Shown here: in pieces, positions 36,333-50,009 of the stretch | How positions within the stretch are numbered: the stretch's first letter is position 1 | Layout of the letters: each line of letters opens with the position of its first letter | Origin: Heliocidaris tuberculata | Taxonomy: Eukaryota; Echinodermata; Echinoidea; Camarodonta; Echinometridae | Length of the DNA stretch: 64,000 nt | Reading direction: 5' to 3' | NCBI GenBank assembly: GCA_025618425.1 | Contig: CM046836.1 | Location: forward strand, 24,373,030-24,437,029 | The notes under the pieces: model-generated | Databases searched by the model: none | What the model was told of the DNA's origin: nothing | The model's input: the letters and a program-made list of their open reading frames with translations, nothing else | Translations under genes and position numbers: made by a program

Positions 36333-39300
36333 TTGTACATAATTAATGCACCTACTCACTTGACCTATGAAATATACAAACAACTAGGTTGCTACAACAA
36401 ACAATCCAACTTGTACATAATTAATACACGTACTCAGTTGACCTATGAAATATACAAACAACTAGGTTGCTACAACAAACAATCCAACTTGTACATAATT
36501 AATACACCTACTCACTTGACCTATGAAATATACAAACAACTAGGTTGCTACAACAAACAAACCAACTTGTACATGATTAATACACGTACTCAGTTGACCT
36601 ATGAAATATACAAACAACTAGGTTGCTACAACAAACAATCAAACTTGTACATAAGTAATACACGTACTCAGTTTACCTATGAAATATACAAACAACTAGG
36701 TTGCTACAACAAACAATCCAACTTGCACATAATTAATACACGTACTCAGTTGACCTATGAAAGATATACGGGCAACAAGTATGCTACAACAAACAATCCA
36801 TCTTGTACATAATTAATACACGTACTCAGCTGACCTATGAAATATATACGAGCAACTAGTATCCTACAACATGCAATCCAAGTTGTACATAATTAATACA
36901 CGTACTCAGTTGACCTATGAAATATATACGAGCAACAAGTATGCTACAACAAACAATCCAACTTGTACATAATTAATACACGTACTCAGTTGACCTATGA
37001 AAGATATACGAGCAACAAGTATGCTACAACAAACAATCCAACTTGTACATAATTAATACACGTACTCAGTTGACCTATGAAAGATATACGAGCAACAAGT
37101 ATACTACAACAAACAATCCAACTTGTACATAATTAATACACGTACTCAGTTGACCTATGAAAGATATACGAGCAACAAGTATGCTGCAACAAACAGTCCA
37201 AGTTGTACATAATTAATACACGTACTCAGCTGACCTATGAAAGATATACGACCAACAAGTATGCTACAACAAACAGTCCAATTTGTACATAATTAATACA
37301 CGTACTCAGTTGACCTATGAAAGATATACGAGCAACAAGTATGCTACAACAAACAATCCAACTTGTACATAATTAATACACGTACTCAGTTGACCTATGA
37401 AAGATATACGAGCAACTAGTATCCTACAACATGCAATCCAAGTTGTACATAATTAATACACGTACTCAGTTGACCTATGAAAGATATACGAGCAACAAGT
37501 ATGCTACAACAAACAATCCAACTTGTACATAATTAATACACGCACTCAGTTGACCTGTGAAATATACAAACAACTAGGTTGCTACAACAAACAATCCAAC
37601 TTGTACATAATTAATACACGTACTCAGTTGACCTATGAAATATACAAACAACTAGGATGCTACAACAAACAATCCAACTTGTACATAATTAATACACGTA
37701 CTCAGTTGACCTATGAAATATACAAACAACTAGGTTGCTACAACAAACAATCCAACTTGTACATAATTAATACACGTACTCAGTTGACCTATGAAAGATA
37801 TACGAGTAACAAGTATGCTACAACAAACAATCCAACTTGTACATAATTAATACACGTACTCAGTTGACCTATGAAAGATATACGAGCAACAAGTATGCTA
37901 CAACAAACAATCCAACTTGTACATAATTAATACACGTACTCAGTTGACCTATGAAAGATATACGAGCAACAAGTATGCTACGACAAACAGTCCAAGTTGT
38001 ACATAATTAATACACGTACTCAGCTGACCTATGAAAGATATACGAGCAACAAGTATGCTACAACAAACAGTCCAATTTGTACATAATTAATACACGTACT
38101 CAGCTGACCTATGAAAGATATACGAGCAAGAAGTATGCTACAACAAACAATCCAACTTGTACATAATTAATACACGTACTCAGTTGACTTATGAAAGATA
38201 TACGAGCAACAAGTATGCTACAAAAAACAATCCAACTTGTACATAATTAATACACGTACTCAGCTGACCTATGAAAGATATACAAGCAACAAGTATGCTA
38301 CAACAAACAATCCAACTTGTACATAATTAATACACGTACTCAGCTGACTTATGAAAGATATACGAGCAACAAGTATGCTACCAAAAACAATCCAACTTGT
38401 ACATAATTAATACACGTACTCAGCTGACCTATGAAAGATATACGAGCAACAAGTATGCTACAACAAACAATCCAACTTGTACATAATTAATACACGTACT
38501 CAGTTGACCTATGAAAGATATACGAGCAACAAGTATGCTACAACAAACAATCCAACTTGTACATAATTAATACACGTACTCAGTTGACCTGTGAAATATA
38601 CAAACAACTAGGTTGCTACAACAAACAATCCAACTTGTACATAATTAATACACGTACTCAGTTGACCTATGAAATATACAAACAACTAGGATGCTACAAC
38701 AAACAATCCAACTTGTACATAATTAATACACGTACTCAGTTGACCTATGAAATATACAAACAACTAGGTTGCTACAACAAACAATCCAACTTGTACATAA
38801 TTAATACACGTACTCAGTTGACCTATGAAAGATATACGAGTAACAAGTATGCTACAACAAACAATCCAACTTGTACATAATTAATACACGTACTCAGTTG
38901 ACCTATGAAAGATATACGAGCAACAAGTATGCTACAACAAACAATCCAACTTGTACATAATTAATACACGTACTCAGTTGACCTATGAAAGATATACGAG
39001 CAACAAGTATGCTACGACAAACAGTCCAAGTTGTACATAATTAATACACGTACTCAGCTGACCTATGAAAGATATACGAGCAACAAGTATGCTACAACAA
39101 ACAGTCCAATTTGTACATAATTAATACACGTACTCAGCTGACCTATGAAAGATATACGAGCAAGAAGTATGCTACAACAAACAATCCAACTTGTACATAA
39201 TTAATACACGTACTCAGTTGACCTATGAAAGATATACGAGCAACAAGTATGCTACAAAAAACAATCCAACTTGTACATAATTAATACACGTACTCAGCTG

Positions 39301-42300
39301 ACCTATGAAAGATATACAAGCAACAAGTATGCTACAACAAACAATCCAACTTGTACATAATTAATACACGTACTCAGCTGACTTATGAAAGATATACGAG
39401 CAACAAGTATGCTACCAAAAACAATCCAACTTGTACATAATTAATACACGTACTCAGCTGACCTATGAAAGATATACGAGCAACAAGTATGCTACAACAA
39501 ACAATCCAACTTGTACATAATTAATGCACCTACTCACTTGACCTATGAAATATACAAACAACTAGGTTGCTACAACAAACAATCCAACTTGTACATAATT
39601 AATACACGTACTCAGTTGACCTATGAAATATACAAACAACTAGGTTGCTACAACAAACAATCCAACTTGTACATAATTAATACACCTACTCACTTGACCT
39701 ATGAAATATACAAACAACTAGGTTGCTACAACAAACAAACCAACTTGTACATAATTAATACACGTACTCAGTTGACCTATGAAATATACAAACAACTAGG
39801 TTGCTACAACAAACAATCAAACTTGTACATAAGTAATACACGTACTCAGTTTACCTATGAAATATACAAACAACTAGGTTGCTACAACAAACAATCCAAC
39901 TTGCACATAATTAATACACGTACTCAGTTGACCTATGAAAGATATACGGGCAACAAGTATGCTACAACAAACAATCCATTTTGTACATAATTAATACACG
40001 TACTCAGCTGACCTATGAAATATATACGAGCAACTAGTATCCTACAACATACAATCCAACTTGTACATAATTAATACACGTACTCAGTTGACCTATGAAA
40101 GATATACGAGCAACAAGTATGCTACAACAAACAATCCAACTTGTACATAATTAATACACGTACTCAGTTGACCTATGAAAGATATACGAGCAACTAGTAT
40201 CCTACAACATGCAATCCAAGTTGTACATAATTAATACACGTACTCAGTTGACCTATGAAAGATATACGAGCAACAAGTATGCTACAACAAACAATCCAAC
40301 TTGTACATAATTAATACACGCACTCAGTTGACCTGTGAAATATACAAACAACTAGGTTGCTACAACAAACAATCCAACTTGTACATAATTAATACACGTA
40401 CTCAGTTGACCTATGAAATATACAAACAACTAGGATGCTACAACAAACAATCCAACTTGTACATAATTAATACACGTACTCAGTTGACCTATGAAATATA
40501 CAAACAACTAGGTTGCTACAACAAACAATCCAACTTGTACATAATTAATACACGTACTCAGTTGACCTATGAAAGATATACGAGTAACAAGTATGCTACA
40601 ACAAACAATCCAACTTGTACATAATTAATACACGTACTCAGTTGACCTATGAAAGATATACGAGCAACAAGTATGCTACAACAAACAATCCAACTTGTAC
40701 ATAATTAATACACGTACTCAGTTGACCTATGAAAGATATACGAGCAACAAGTATGCTACGACAAACAGTCCAAGTTGTACATAATTAATACACGTACTCA
40801 GCTGACCTATGAAAGATATACGAGCAACAAGTATGCTACAACAAACAGTCCAATTTGTACATAATTAATACACGTACTCAGCTGACCTATGAAAGATATA
40901 CGAGCAAGAAGTATGCTACAACAATCCAACTTGTACATAATTAATACACGTACTCAGTTGACTTATGAAAGATATACGAGCAACAAGTATGCTACAAAAA
41001 ACAATCCAACTTGTACATAATTAATACACGTACTCAGCTGACCTATGAAAGATATACAAGCAACAAGTATGCTACAACAAACAATCCAACTTGTACATAA
41101 TTAATACACGTACTCAGCTGACTTATGAAAGATATACGAGCAACAAGTATGCTACCAAAAACAATCCAACTTGTACATAATTAATACACGTACTCAGCTG
41201 ACCTATGAAAGATATACGAGCAACAAGTATGCTACAACAAAAAATCCAACTTGAACATAATTAATACACGTACTCAGTTGACCTATGAAAGATATACGAG
41301 CAACAAGTATGCTACAACAAACAATCCAACTTGTACATAATTAATGCACCTACTCACTTGACCTATGAAATATACAAACAACTAGGTTGCTACAACAAAC
41401 AATCCAACTTGTACATAATTAATACACGTACTCAGTTGACCTATGAAATATACAAACAACTAGGTTGCTACAACAAACAATCCAACTTGTACATAATTAA
41501 TACACCTACTCACTTGACCTATGAAATATACAAACAACTAGGTTGCTACAACAAACAAACCAACTTGTACATGATTAATACACGTACTCAGTTGACCTAT
41601 GAAATATGCAAACAACTAGGTTGCTACAACAAACAATCAAACTTGTACATAATTAATACACGTACTCAGTTGACCTATGAAATATACAAACAACTAGGTT
41701 GCTACAACAAACAATCCAACTTGCACATAATACATACACGTACTCAGTTGACCTATGAAAGATATACGGGCAACAAGTATGCTACAACAAACAATCCATC
41801 TTGTACATAATTAATACACGTACTCAGCTGACCTATGAAATATATACGAGCAACTAGTATCCTACAACATGCAATCCAAGTTGTACATAATTAATACACG
41901 TACTCAGTTGACCTATGAAATATATACGAGCAACAAGTATGCTACAACAAACAATCCAACTTGTACATAATTAATACACGTACTCAGTTGACCTATGAAA
42001 GATATACGAGCAACAAGTATGCTACAACATACAATCCAACTTGTACATAATTAATACACGTACTCAGTTGACCTATGAAAGATATACGAGCAACAAGTAT
42101 ACTACAACAAACAATCCAACTTGTACATAATTAATACACGTACTCAGTTGACCTATGAAAGATATACGAGCAACAAGTATGCTGCAACAAACAGTCCAAG
42201 TTGTACATAATTAATACACGTACTCAGCTGACCTATGAAAGATATACGACCAACAAGTATGCTACAACAAACAGTCCAATTTGTACATAATTAATACACG

Positions 42301-43000
42301 TACTCAGTTGACCTATGAAAGATATACGAGCAACAAGTATGCTACAACAAACAATCCAACTTGTACATAATTAATACACGTACTCAGTTGACCTATGAAA
42401 GATATACGAGCAACAAGTATGCTACGACAAACAGTCCAAGTTGTACATAATTAATACACGTACTCAGCTGACCTATGAAAGATATACGAGCAACAAGTAT
42501 GCTACAACAAACAGTCCAATTTGTACATAATTAATACACGTACTCAGCTGACCTATGACAGATATACGAGCAAGAAGTATGCTACAACAAACAATCCAAC
42601 TTGTACATAATTAATACACGTACTCAGTTGACTTATGAAAGATATACGAGCAACAAGTATGCTACAAAAAACAATCCAACTTGTACATAATTAATACACG
42701 TACTCAGCTGACCTATGAAAGATATACAAGCAACAAGTATGCTACAACAAACAATCCAACTTGTACATAATTAATACACGTACTCAGCTGACTTATGAAA
42801 GATATACGAGCAACAAGTATGCTACAACAAACAATCCAACTTGTACATAATTAATACACGTACTCAGCTGACCTATGAAAGATATACGAGCAACAAGTAT
42901 GCTACAACAAAAAATCCAACTTGAACATAATTAATACACGTACTCAGTTGACCTATGAAAGATATACGAGCAACAAGTATGCTACAACAAACAATCCAAC
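36333..43000. repeat. Higher-order repeat, copy 3 (84 monomers)
   Basis: Block order is conserved (Q 36333, P 37523, P 38557, Q 39511, P 40301, Q 41331), but the first Q-to-P spacing is 1190 instead of 630 bp, exactly seven extra 80-bp monomers. The extra monomers are the same sub-types (GTATACTAC, ATGCTGCAAC, ACGACCAAC) that follow the last Q of copy 2. A 4-bp deletion near 40922 makes the fifth spacing 1030. Confidence 0.88.
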
Positions 43001-46000
43001 TTGTACATAATTAATGCACCTACTCACTTGACCTATGAAATATACAAACAACTAGGTTGCTACAACAAACAATCCAACTTGTACATAATTAATACACGTA
43101 CTCAGTTGACCTATGAAATATACAAACAACTAGGTTGCTACAACAAACAATCCAACTTGTACATAATTAATACACCTACTCACTTGACCTATGAAATATA
43201 CAAACAACTAGGTTGCTACAACAAACAAACCAACTTGTACATGATTAATACACGTACTCAGTTGACCTATGAAATATACAAACAACTAGGTTGCTACAAC
43301 AAACAATCAAACTTGTACATAAGTAATACACGTACTCAGTTTACCTATGAAATATACAAACAACTAGGTTGCTACAACAAACAATCCAACTTGCACATAA
43401 TTAATACACGTACTCAGTTGACCTATGAAAGATATACGGGCAACAAGTATGCTACAACAAACAATCCATCTTGTACATAATTAATACACGTACTCAGCTG
43501 ACCTATGAAATATATACGAGCAACTAGTATCCTACAACATGCAATCCAAGTTGTACATAATTAATACACGTACTCAGTTGACCTATGAAATATATACGAG
43601 CAACAAGTATGCTACAACAAACAATCCAACTTGTACATAATTAATACACGTACTCAGTTGACCTATGAAAGATATACGAGCAACAAGTATGCTACAACAA
43701 ACAATCCAACTTGTACATAATTAATACACGTACTCAGTTGACCTATGAAAGATATACGAGCAACAAGTATACTACAACAAACAATCCAACTTGTACATAA
43801 TTAATACACGTACTCAGTTGACCTATGAAAGATATACGAGCAACAAGTATGCTGCAACAAACAGTCCAAGTTGTACATAATTAATACACGTACTCAGCTG
43901 ACCTATGAAAGATATACGACCAACAAGTATGCTACAACAAACAGTCCAATTTGTACATAATTAATACACGTACTCAGTTGACCTATGAAAGATATACGAG
44001 CAACAAGTATGCTACAACAAACAATCCAACTTGTACATAATTAATACACGTACTCAGTTGACCTATGAAAGATATACGAGCAACTAGTATCCTACAACAT
44101 GCAATCCAAGTTGTACATAATTAATACACGTACTCAGTTGACCTATGAAAGATATACGAGCAACAAGTATGCTACAACAAACAATCCAACTTGTACATAA
44201 TTAATACACGCACTCAGTTGACCTGTGAAATATACAAACAACTAGGTTGCTACAACAAACAATCCAACTTGTACATAATTAATACACGTACTCAGTTGAC
44301 CTATGAAATATACAAACAACTAGGATGCTACAACAAACAATCCAACTTGTACATAATTAATACACGTACTCAGTTGACCTATGAAATATACAAACAACTA
44401 GGTTGCTACAACGAACAATCCAACTTGTACATAATTAATACACGTACTCAGTTGACCTATGAAAGATATACGAGTAACAAGTATGCTACAACAAACAATC
44501 CAACTTGTACATAATTAATACACGTACTCAGTTGACCTATGAAAGATATACGAGCAACAAGTATGCTACAACAAACAATCCAACTTGTACATAATTAATA
44601 CACGTACTCAGTTGACCTATGAAAGATATACGAGCAACAAGTATGCTACGACAAACAGTCCAAGTTGTACATAATTAATACACGTACTCAGCTGACCTAT
44701 GAAAGATATACGAGCAACAAGTATGCTACAACAAACAGTCCAATTTGTACATAATTAATACACGTACTCAGCTGACCTATGAAAGATATACGAGCAAGAA
44801 GTATGCTACAACAAACAATCCAACTTGTACATAATTAATACACGTACTCAGTTGACTTATGAAAGATATACGAGCAACAAGTATGCTACAAAAAACAATC
44901 CAACTTGTACATAATTAATACACGTACTCAGCTGACCTATGAAAGATATACAAGCAACAAGTATGCTACAACAAACAATCCAACTTGTACATAATTAATA
45001 CACGTACTCAGCTGACTTATGAAAGATATACGAGCAACAAGTATGCTACCAAAAACAATCCAACTTGTACATAATTAATACACGTACTCAGCTGACCTAT
45101 GAAAGATATACGAGCAACAAGTATGCTACAACAAAAAATCCAACTTGAACATAATTAATACACGTACTCAGTTGACCTATGAAAGATATACGAGCAACAA
45201 GTATGCTACAACAAACAATCCAACTTGTACATAATTAATGCACCTACTCACTTGACCTATGAAATATACAAACAACTAGGTTGCTACAACAAACAATCCA
45301 ACTTGTACATAATTAATACACGTACTCAGTTGACCTATGAAATATACAAACAACTAGGTTGCTACAACAAACAATCCAACTTGTACATAATTAATACACC
45401 TACTCACTTGACCTATGAAATATACAAACAACTAGGTTGCTACAACAAACAAACCAACTTGTACATGATTAATACACGTACTCAGTTGACCTATGAAATA
45501 TACAAACAACTAGGTTGCTACAACAAACAATCAAACTTGTACATAAGTAATACACGTACTCAGTTTACCTATGAAATATACAAACAACTAGGTTGCTACA
45601 ACAAACAATCCAACTTGCACATAATTAATACACGTACTCAGTTGACCTATGAAAGATATACGGGCAACAAGTATGCTACAACAAACAATCCATCTTGTAC
45701 ATAATTAATACACGTACTCAGCTGACCTATGAAATATATACGAGCAACTAGTATCCTACAACATGCAATCCAAGTTGTACATAATTAATACACGTACTCA
45801 GTTGACCTATGAAATATATACGAGCAACAAGTATGCTACAACAAACAATCCAACTTGTACATAATTAATACACGTACTCAGTTGACCTATGAAAGATATA
45901 CGAGCAACAAGTATGCTACAACAAACAATCCAACTTGTACATAATTAATACACGTACTCAGTTGACCTATGAAAGATATACGAGCAACAAGTATACTACA

Positions 46001-46180
46001 ACAAACAATCCAACTTGTACATAATTAATACACGTACTCAGTTGACCTATGAAAGATATACGAGCAACAAGTATGCTGCAACAAACAGTCCAAGTTGTAC
46101 ATAATTAATACACGTACTCAGCTGACCTATGAAAGATATACGACCAACAAGTATGCTACAACAAACAGTCCAATTTGTAC
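43001..46180. repeat. Higher-order repeat, copy 4, internally deleted
   Basis: Q 43001, P 44191 (spacing 1190, as in copy 3), then Q 45225 at 1034. The P-to-Q spacing of 1034 is that of the last P in other copies, so the segment between the first and last P blocks (2778 bp, 35 monomers) is missing, as if the two P blocks recombined. Confidence 0.85.
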
Positions 46181-48649
46181 ATAATTAATACACGTACTCA
46201 GCTGACCTATGAAAGATATACGAGCAAGAAGTATACTACAACAAACAATCCAACTTGTACATAATTAATACACGTACTCAGTTGACCTATGAAAGATATA
46301 CGAGCAACAAGTATGCTACAACAAACAATCCAACTTGTACATAATTAATACACGTACTCAGTTGACCTATGAAAGATATACGAGCAACAAGTATGCTACA
46401 ACAAACAATCCAACTTGTACATAATTAATACACGTACTCAGTTGACCTATGAAAGATATACGAGCAACAAGTATGCTACAACAAACAGTCCAAGTTGTAC
46501 ATAATTAATACACGTACTCAGCTGACCTATGAAAGATATACGAGCAAGAAGTATGCTACAACAAACAATCCAACTTGTACAAAATTCATACACGTACTCA
46601 GTTGACCTATGAAAGATATACGAGCAACAAGTATGCTACAACAAACAATCCAACTTGTACATAATTAATACACGTACTCAGTTGACCTATGAAAGATATA
46701 CGAGCAACAAGTATGCTACAACAAACAATCCAACTTGTACATAATTAATACACGTACTCAGTTGACCTATGAAAGATATACGAGCAACAAGTATGCTACA
46801 ACAAACAATCCAACTTGTACATAATTAATACACGTACTCAGCTGACCTATGAAAGATATACGAGCAACAAGTATGCTACAACAAACAGTCCAACTTGTAC
46901 ATAATTAATACACGTACTCAGTTGACCTATGAAAGATATACGAGCAACAAGTATGCTACAACAAACAGTCCAAGTTGTACATAATTAATACACGTACTCA
47001 GCTGACCTATGAAAGATATACGAGCAACAAGTATGCTACAACAAACAATCCAACTTGTACATAATTAATACACGTACTCAGTTGACCTATGAAATATACA
47101 AACAACTAGGTTGCTACAACAAACAATCCAACTTGCACATAATTAATACACGTACTCAGTTGACCTATGAAATATACAAACAACTAGGTTGCTACAATAA
47201 ACAATCCAACTTGCACATAATTAATACACGTACTCAGTTGACCTATGAAAGATATACGAGCAACAAGTATTCTACAACAAACAATCCATCTTGTACATAA
47301 TTAATACACGTACTCAGCTGACCTATGAAATATATACGAGCAACTAGTATCCTACAACATACAATCCAAGTTGTACATAATTAATACACTTACTCAGTTG
47401 ACCTATGAAAGATATACGAGCAACAAGTATGCTACAACAAACAATCCAACTTGTACATAATTAATACACGTACTCAGTTGACCTATGAAAGATATACGAG
47501 CAACAAGTATGCTACAACAAACAATCCAACTTGTACATAATTAATACACCTACTCACTTGACCTATGAAATATACAAACAACTAGGTTGCTACAACAAAC
47601 AATCCAACTTGTACATAATTAATACACGTACTCAGTTGACCTATGAAATATACAAACAACTAGGTTGCTACAACAAACAATCCAACTTGAACATAATTAA
47701 TACACGTACTCAGTTGACCTATGAAATATACAAACAACTAGGTTGCTACAACAAACAATCCAACTTGCACATAATTAATACACGTACTCAGTTGACCTAT
47801 GAAAGATATACGAGCAACAAGTATGCTACAACAAAAAATCCATCTTGTACATAATTAATACACGTACTCAGTTGACCTATGAAATATATACAAACAACTA
47901 GGTTGCTACAACAAACAATCCAACTTGCACATAATTAATACACGTACTCAGTTGACCTATGAAAGATATACGAGCAACAAGTATGCTACAACAAACAATC
48001 CATCTTGTACATAATCAATACACGTACTCAGCTGACCTATGAAATATATACGAGCAACAAGTATGCTACAACAAACAATCCAAGTTGTACATAATTGATA
48101 CACGTACTCAGCTGACCTATGAAAGATATACGAGCAACAAGTATGCTACAACAAACAATCCAACTTGTACATAATTAATACACGTACTCAGTTGACCTAT
48201 GAAAGATATACAAGCAACAAGTATGCTACAACAAACAATCCAACTTGTACATAATTAATACACGTACTCAGTTGACCTATGAAAGATATACGAGCAACAA
48301 GTATGCTACAACAAACAATCCAACTTGCACATAATTAATACACGTACTCAGCTGACCTATGAAAGATATACGAGCAACAAGTATGCTACAACAAACAATC
48401 CAACTTGTACATAATTAATACACGTACTCAGTTGACCTATGAAAGATATACGAGCAACAAGTATGCTACAACAAACAATCCAACTTGTACATAATTAATA
48501 CACGTACTCAGTTGACCTATGAAAGATATACGAGCAACAAGTATGCTACAACAAACCATCCAACTTGTACATAATTAATACACGTACTCAGTTGACCTAT
48601 GAAAGATATACGAGCAACAAGTATGCTGCAACAAACAATCCAACTTGCA
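46180..48649. repeat. Right margin of the satellite, irregular
   Basis: Mostly A monomers without the higher-order pattern. B runs at about 47055-47210 and 47531-47780 use variants (ACTTGCACATAATT, ACTTGAACATAATT) that differ from the P and Q blocks. The array stops abruptly at CAACTTGCA. Confidence 0.85.
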
Positions 48650-49255
48650 TCTGAGGGGCGAATAGGCCATTACTTCCTTTGAGAAAGAAAGTTGTATCTG
48701 GGAAATAAATTCACTCATACCCCTATGGATTTTAAGAGGGTAGGAAGTATAGTATATCCCCCCCCCCCCCCCCCGACATTGCTGGATCCGCCCATGGAAG
48801 CATATCATACTGGCGTTGTAAGGGCCTACTTGTACATGACTCTATTAACAAAATGTCATGTGCAACTTTTTTTACAGCCCAATTTATAGAAATATTTTAG
48901 CATGGGGGGGGGGGGGTATATCTTGCGGGAGTTCTTACCAGCCCACATAATTATGAAGTATATTCTTATGCCTAATGGACTAATGATTCATGTTAGCCTA
49001 CAGGTATATTTGAAAAATCCATCAAATAGACAGGGTAATGAAATCACAGAAAACAAAATTATTTTCCTCGTGCTTATTAAAGTAAGATAACAGAATACAC
49101 AACTTCATATCAATCATATCATAAATTCAATTGACAGAAAAAATTTACATTGACAAGTTTGAGCAAGCAAACAATGATAATCAGAAACCGTTCATCACTA
49201 TAGTTGATCAACTTACAAGACAAAGCCGGTTGTAATGTACATGGAAATATTATAG
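48650..49255. other. Spacer after the satellite
   Basis: Poly-C at 48758-48774 beside CTGGATCCGCCCATG (about 48782-48796), which matches the right terminus of hAT MITEs in this window; no left partner is found. Poly-G at 48904-48916. No gene is supported. Confidence 0.45.
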
Positions 49256-49258
49256 TAA

Positions 49259-49602
49259 GGCCAAATAACATGAATTCCTAGTTTCTCGTCCCCTCCCCCT
49301 TCATTTTTTTCTCGGCTGCCTCAATTTATTTATTTATTCTTTTTTTAATTTGATATTTTCGTTCTAAAATGAAATGAATATAAACATGAACAGTTGAACA
49401 ATTAATTAACAAAAATGAAATTTCCTATTGTTTTGAGCCTCTGGGATGCATGTACAAATGAAATGAAATTTTTAAAGAAATTGTTGAAATTGACCCAATA
49501 GTATTTTTATATGTGGGAAAATAATATTAAATAACATGTAACCCCCTTCTCCTAGTTTTCGAAAATCCCGGACGAGAAACTAGGAATCAATTTTACTTGG
49601 CC
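49259..49602. mobile_element. Harbinger-like MITE, TAA target duplication
   Basis: Left end GGCCAAATAACATGAATTCC; right end the inverse of GGCCAAGTAAAATTGATTCC. Both continue into TAGTTTCTCGTCC. The flanks are TAA at 49256-49258 and 49603-49605, a TWA duplication as made by PIF/Harbinger transposases. It is 344 bp and non-coding. Confidence 0.7.
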
Positions 49603-49605
49603 TAA

Positions 49606-50009
49606 TACTGAAAAGGGGACATAAAGCAAACCAGTCTATGAAAAAGCAAAGCTTGTACATCATAGACAAATGTCTAATGATATAAGTCTACATGATGAGA
49701 TAATTGAGAAATACAAGAATGTTGACATGTCAGATACCCACAAGACCGCCCCCCCCCCCCTTCTCCATCCATTATACTACATCATTAACACAATCGAAGC
49801 ACGGGTAAATAAGACATGGAGGGTGTTAGAGTAGGAGCGAGAGAGGGGATAGAGGACAGGTCAATATTAAAATATAGGATAAGCGTTGTGTATAGCAGTG
49901 TTGTATATTCACGCCTGATATGATTTACGGATGATGTAAACAAGCACAAAAATATATTACTGATGGCGTGAATACACGAATGATGTATATTATAGCATTA
50001 ACGATGTTT
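49606..50009. other. 3' flank of the Ig-receptor gene
   Basis: Presumed 3' UTR and intergenic sequence. No AATAAA was found on the minus strand close to the stop codon, so the transcript end cannot be placed. Confidence 0.4.

Larger units (their letters stand above)
23060..48649. repeat. 25.6-kb satellite of 78/80-bp monomers with higher-order repeats
   Basis: About 322 head-to-tail monomers. All share TGCTACAACAAACAATCCAA, then CTTGTACATAATTAATACAC, GTACTCAGTTGACCTATGAA, and differ at the end. Type A (80 bp) ends AGATATACGAGCAACAAGTA; type B (78 bp) ends ATATACAAACAACTAGGT. A rarer 80-bp form has ATATATACGAGCAACTAGTATC and CAACATGCAATCCAAG. B monomers occur only in short runs that punctuate A monomers in a fixed order, which is repeated as a higher-order unit (separate entries). 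GC is about 34%. Neither flank contains isolated copies. I see no CENP-B-box-like motif. The function is unknown; a centromeric or heterochromatic role is possible but unproven. Confidence 0.97.

Noticed and set aside
24114..46180. Firm call of a centromere
   Set aside because: Higher-order structure alone is not proof. The array is only 25.6 kb with ordinary sequence on both sides, and no centromere-protein motif is visible.
23021..47854. About 25 open frames of 81-159 codons with a 26-residue repeat (NLYIINTRTQLTYEIYKQLG)
   Set aside because: They begin at TTG, not ATG, and stay open only because the B monomer is 78 bp. A neighbouring 80-bp monomer always closes them. They are by-products of the satellite and not a repeat-protein gene.
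23060..48649. CRISPR-like array
   Set aside because: Monomers are contiguous with no unique spacers, and the sequence is eukaryotic with no cas genes.
48745..48804. A hAT MITE with GAAGTATA/GAAGCATA flanks
   Set aside because: Only the right terminus (GGATCCGCCCATG) is present; the sequence after the left 8-mer does not begin with CAG, and the element would be only about 44 bp.
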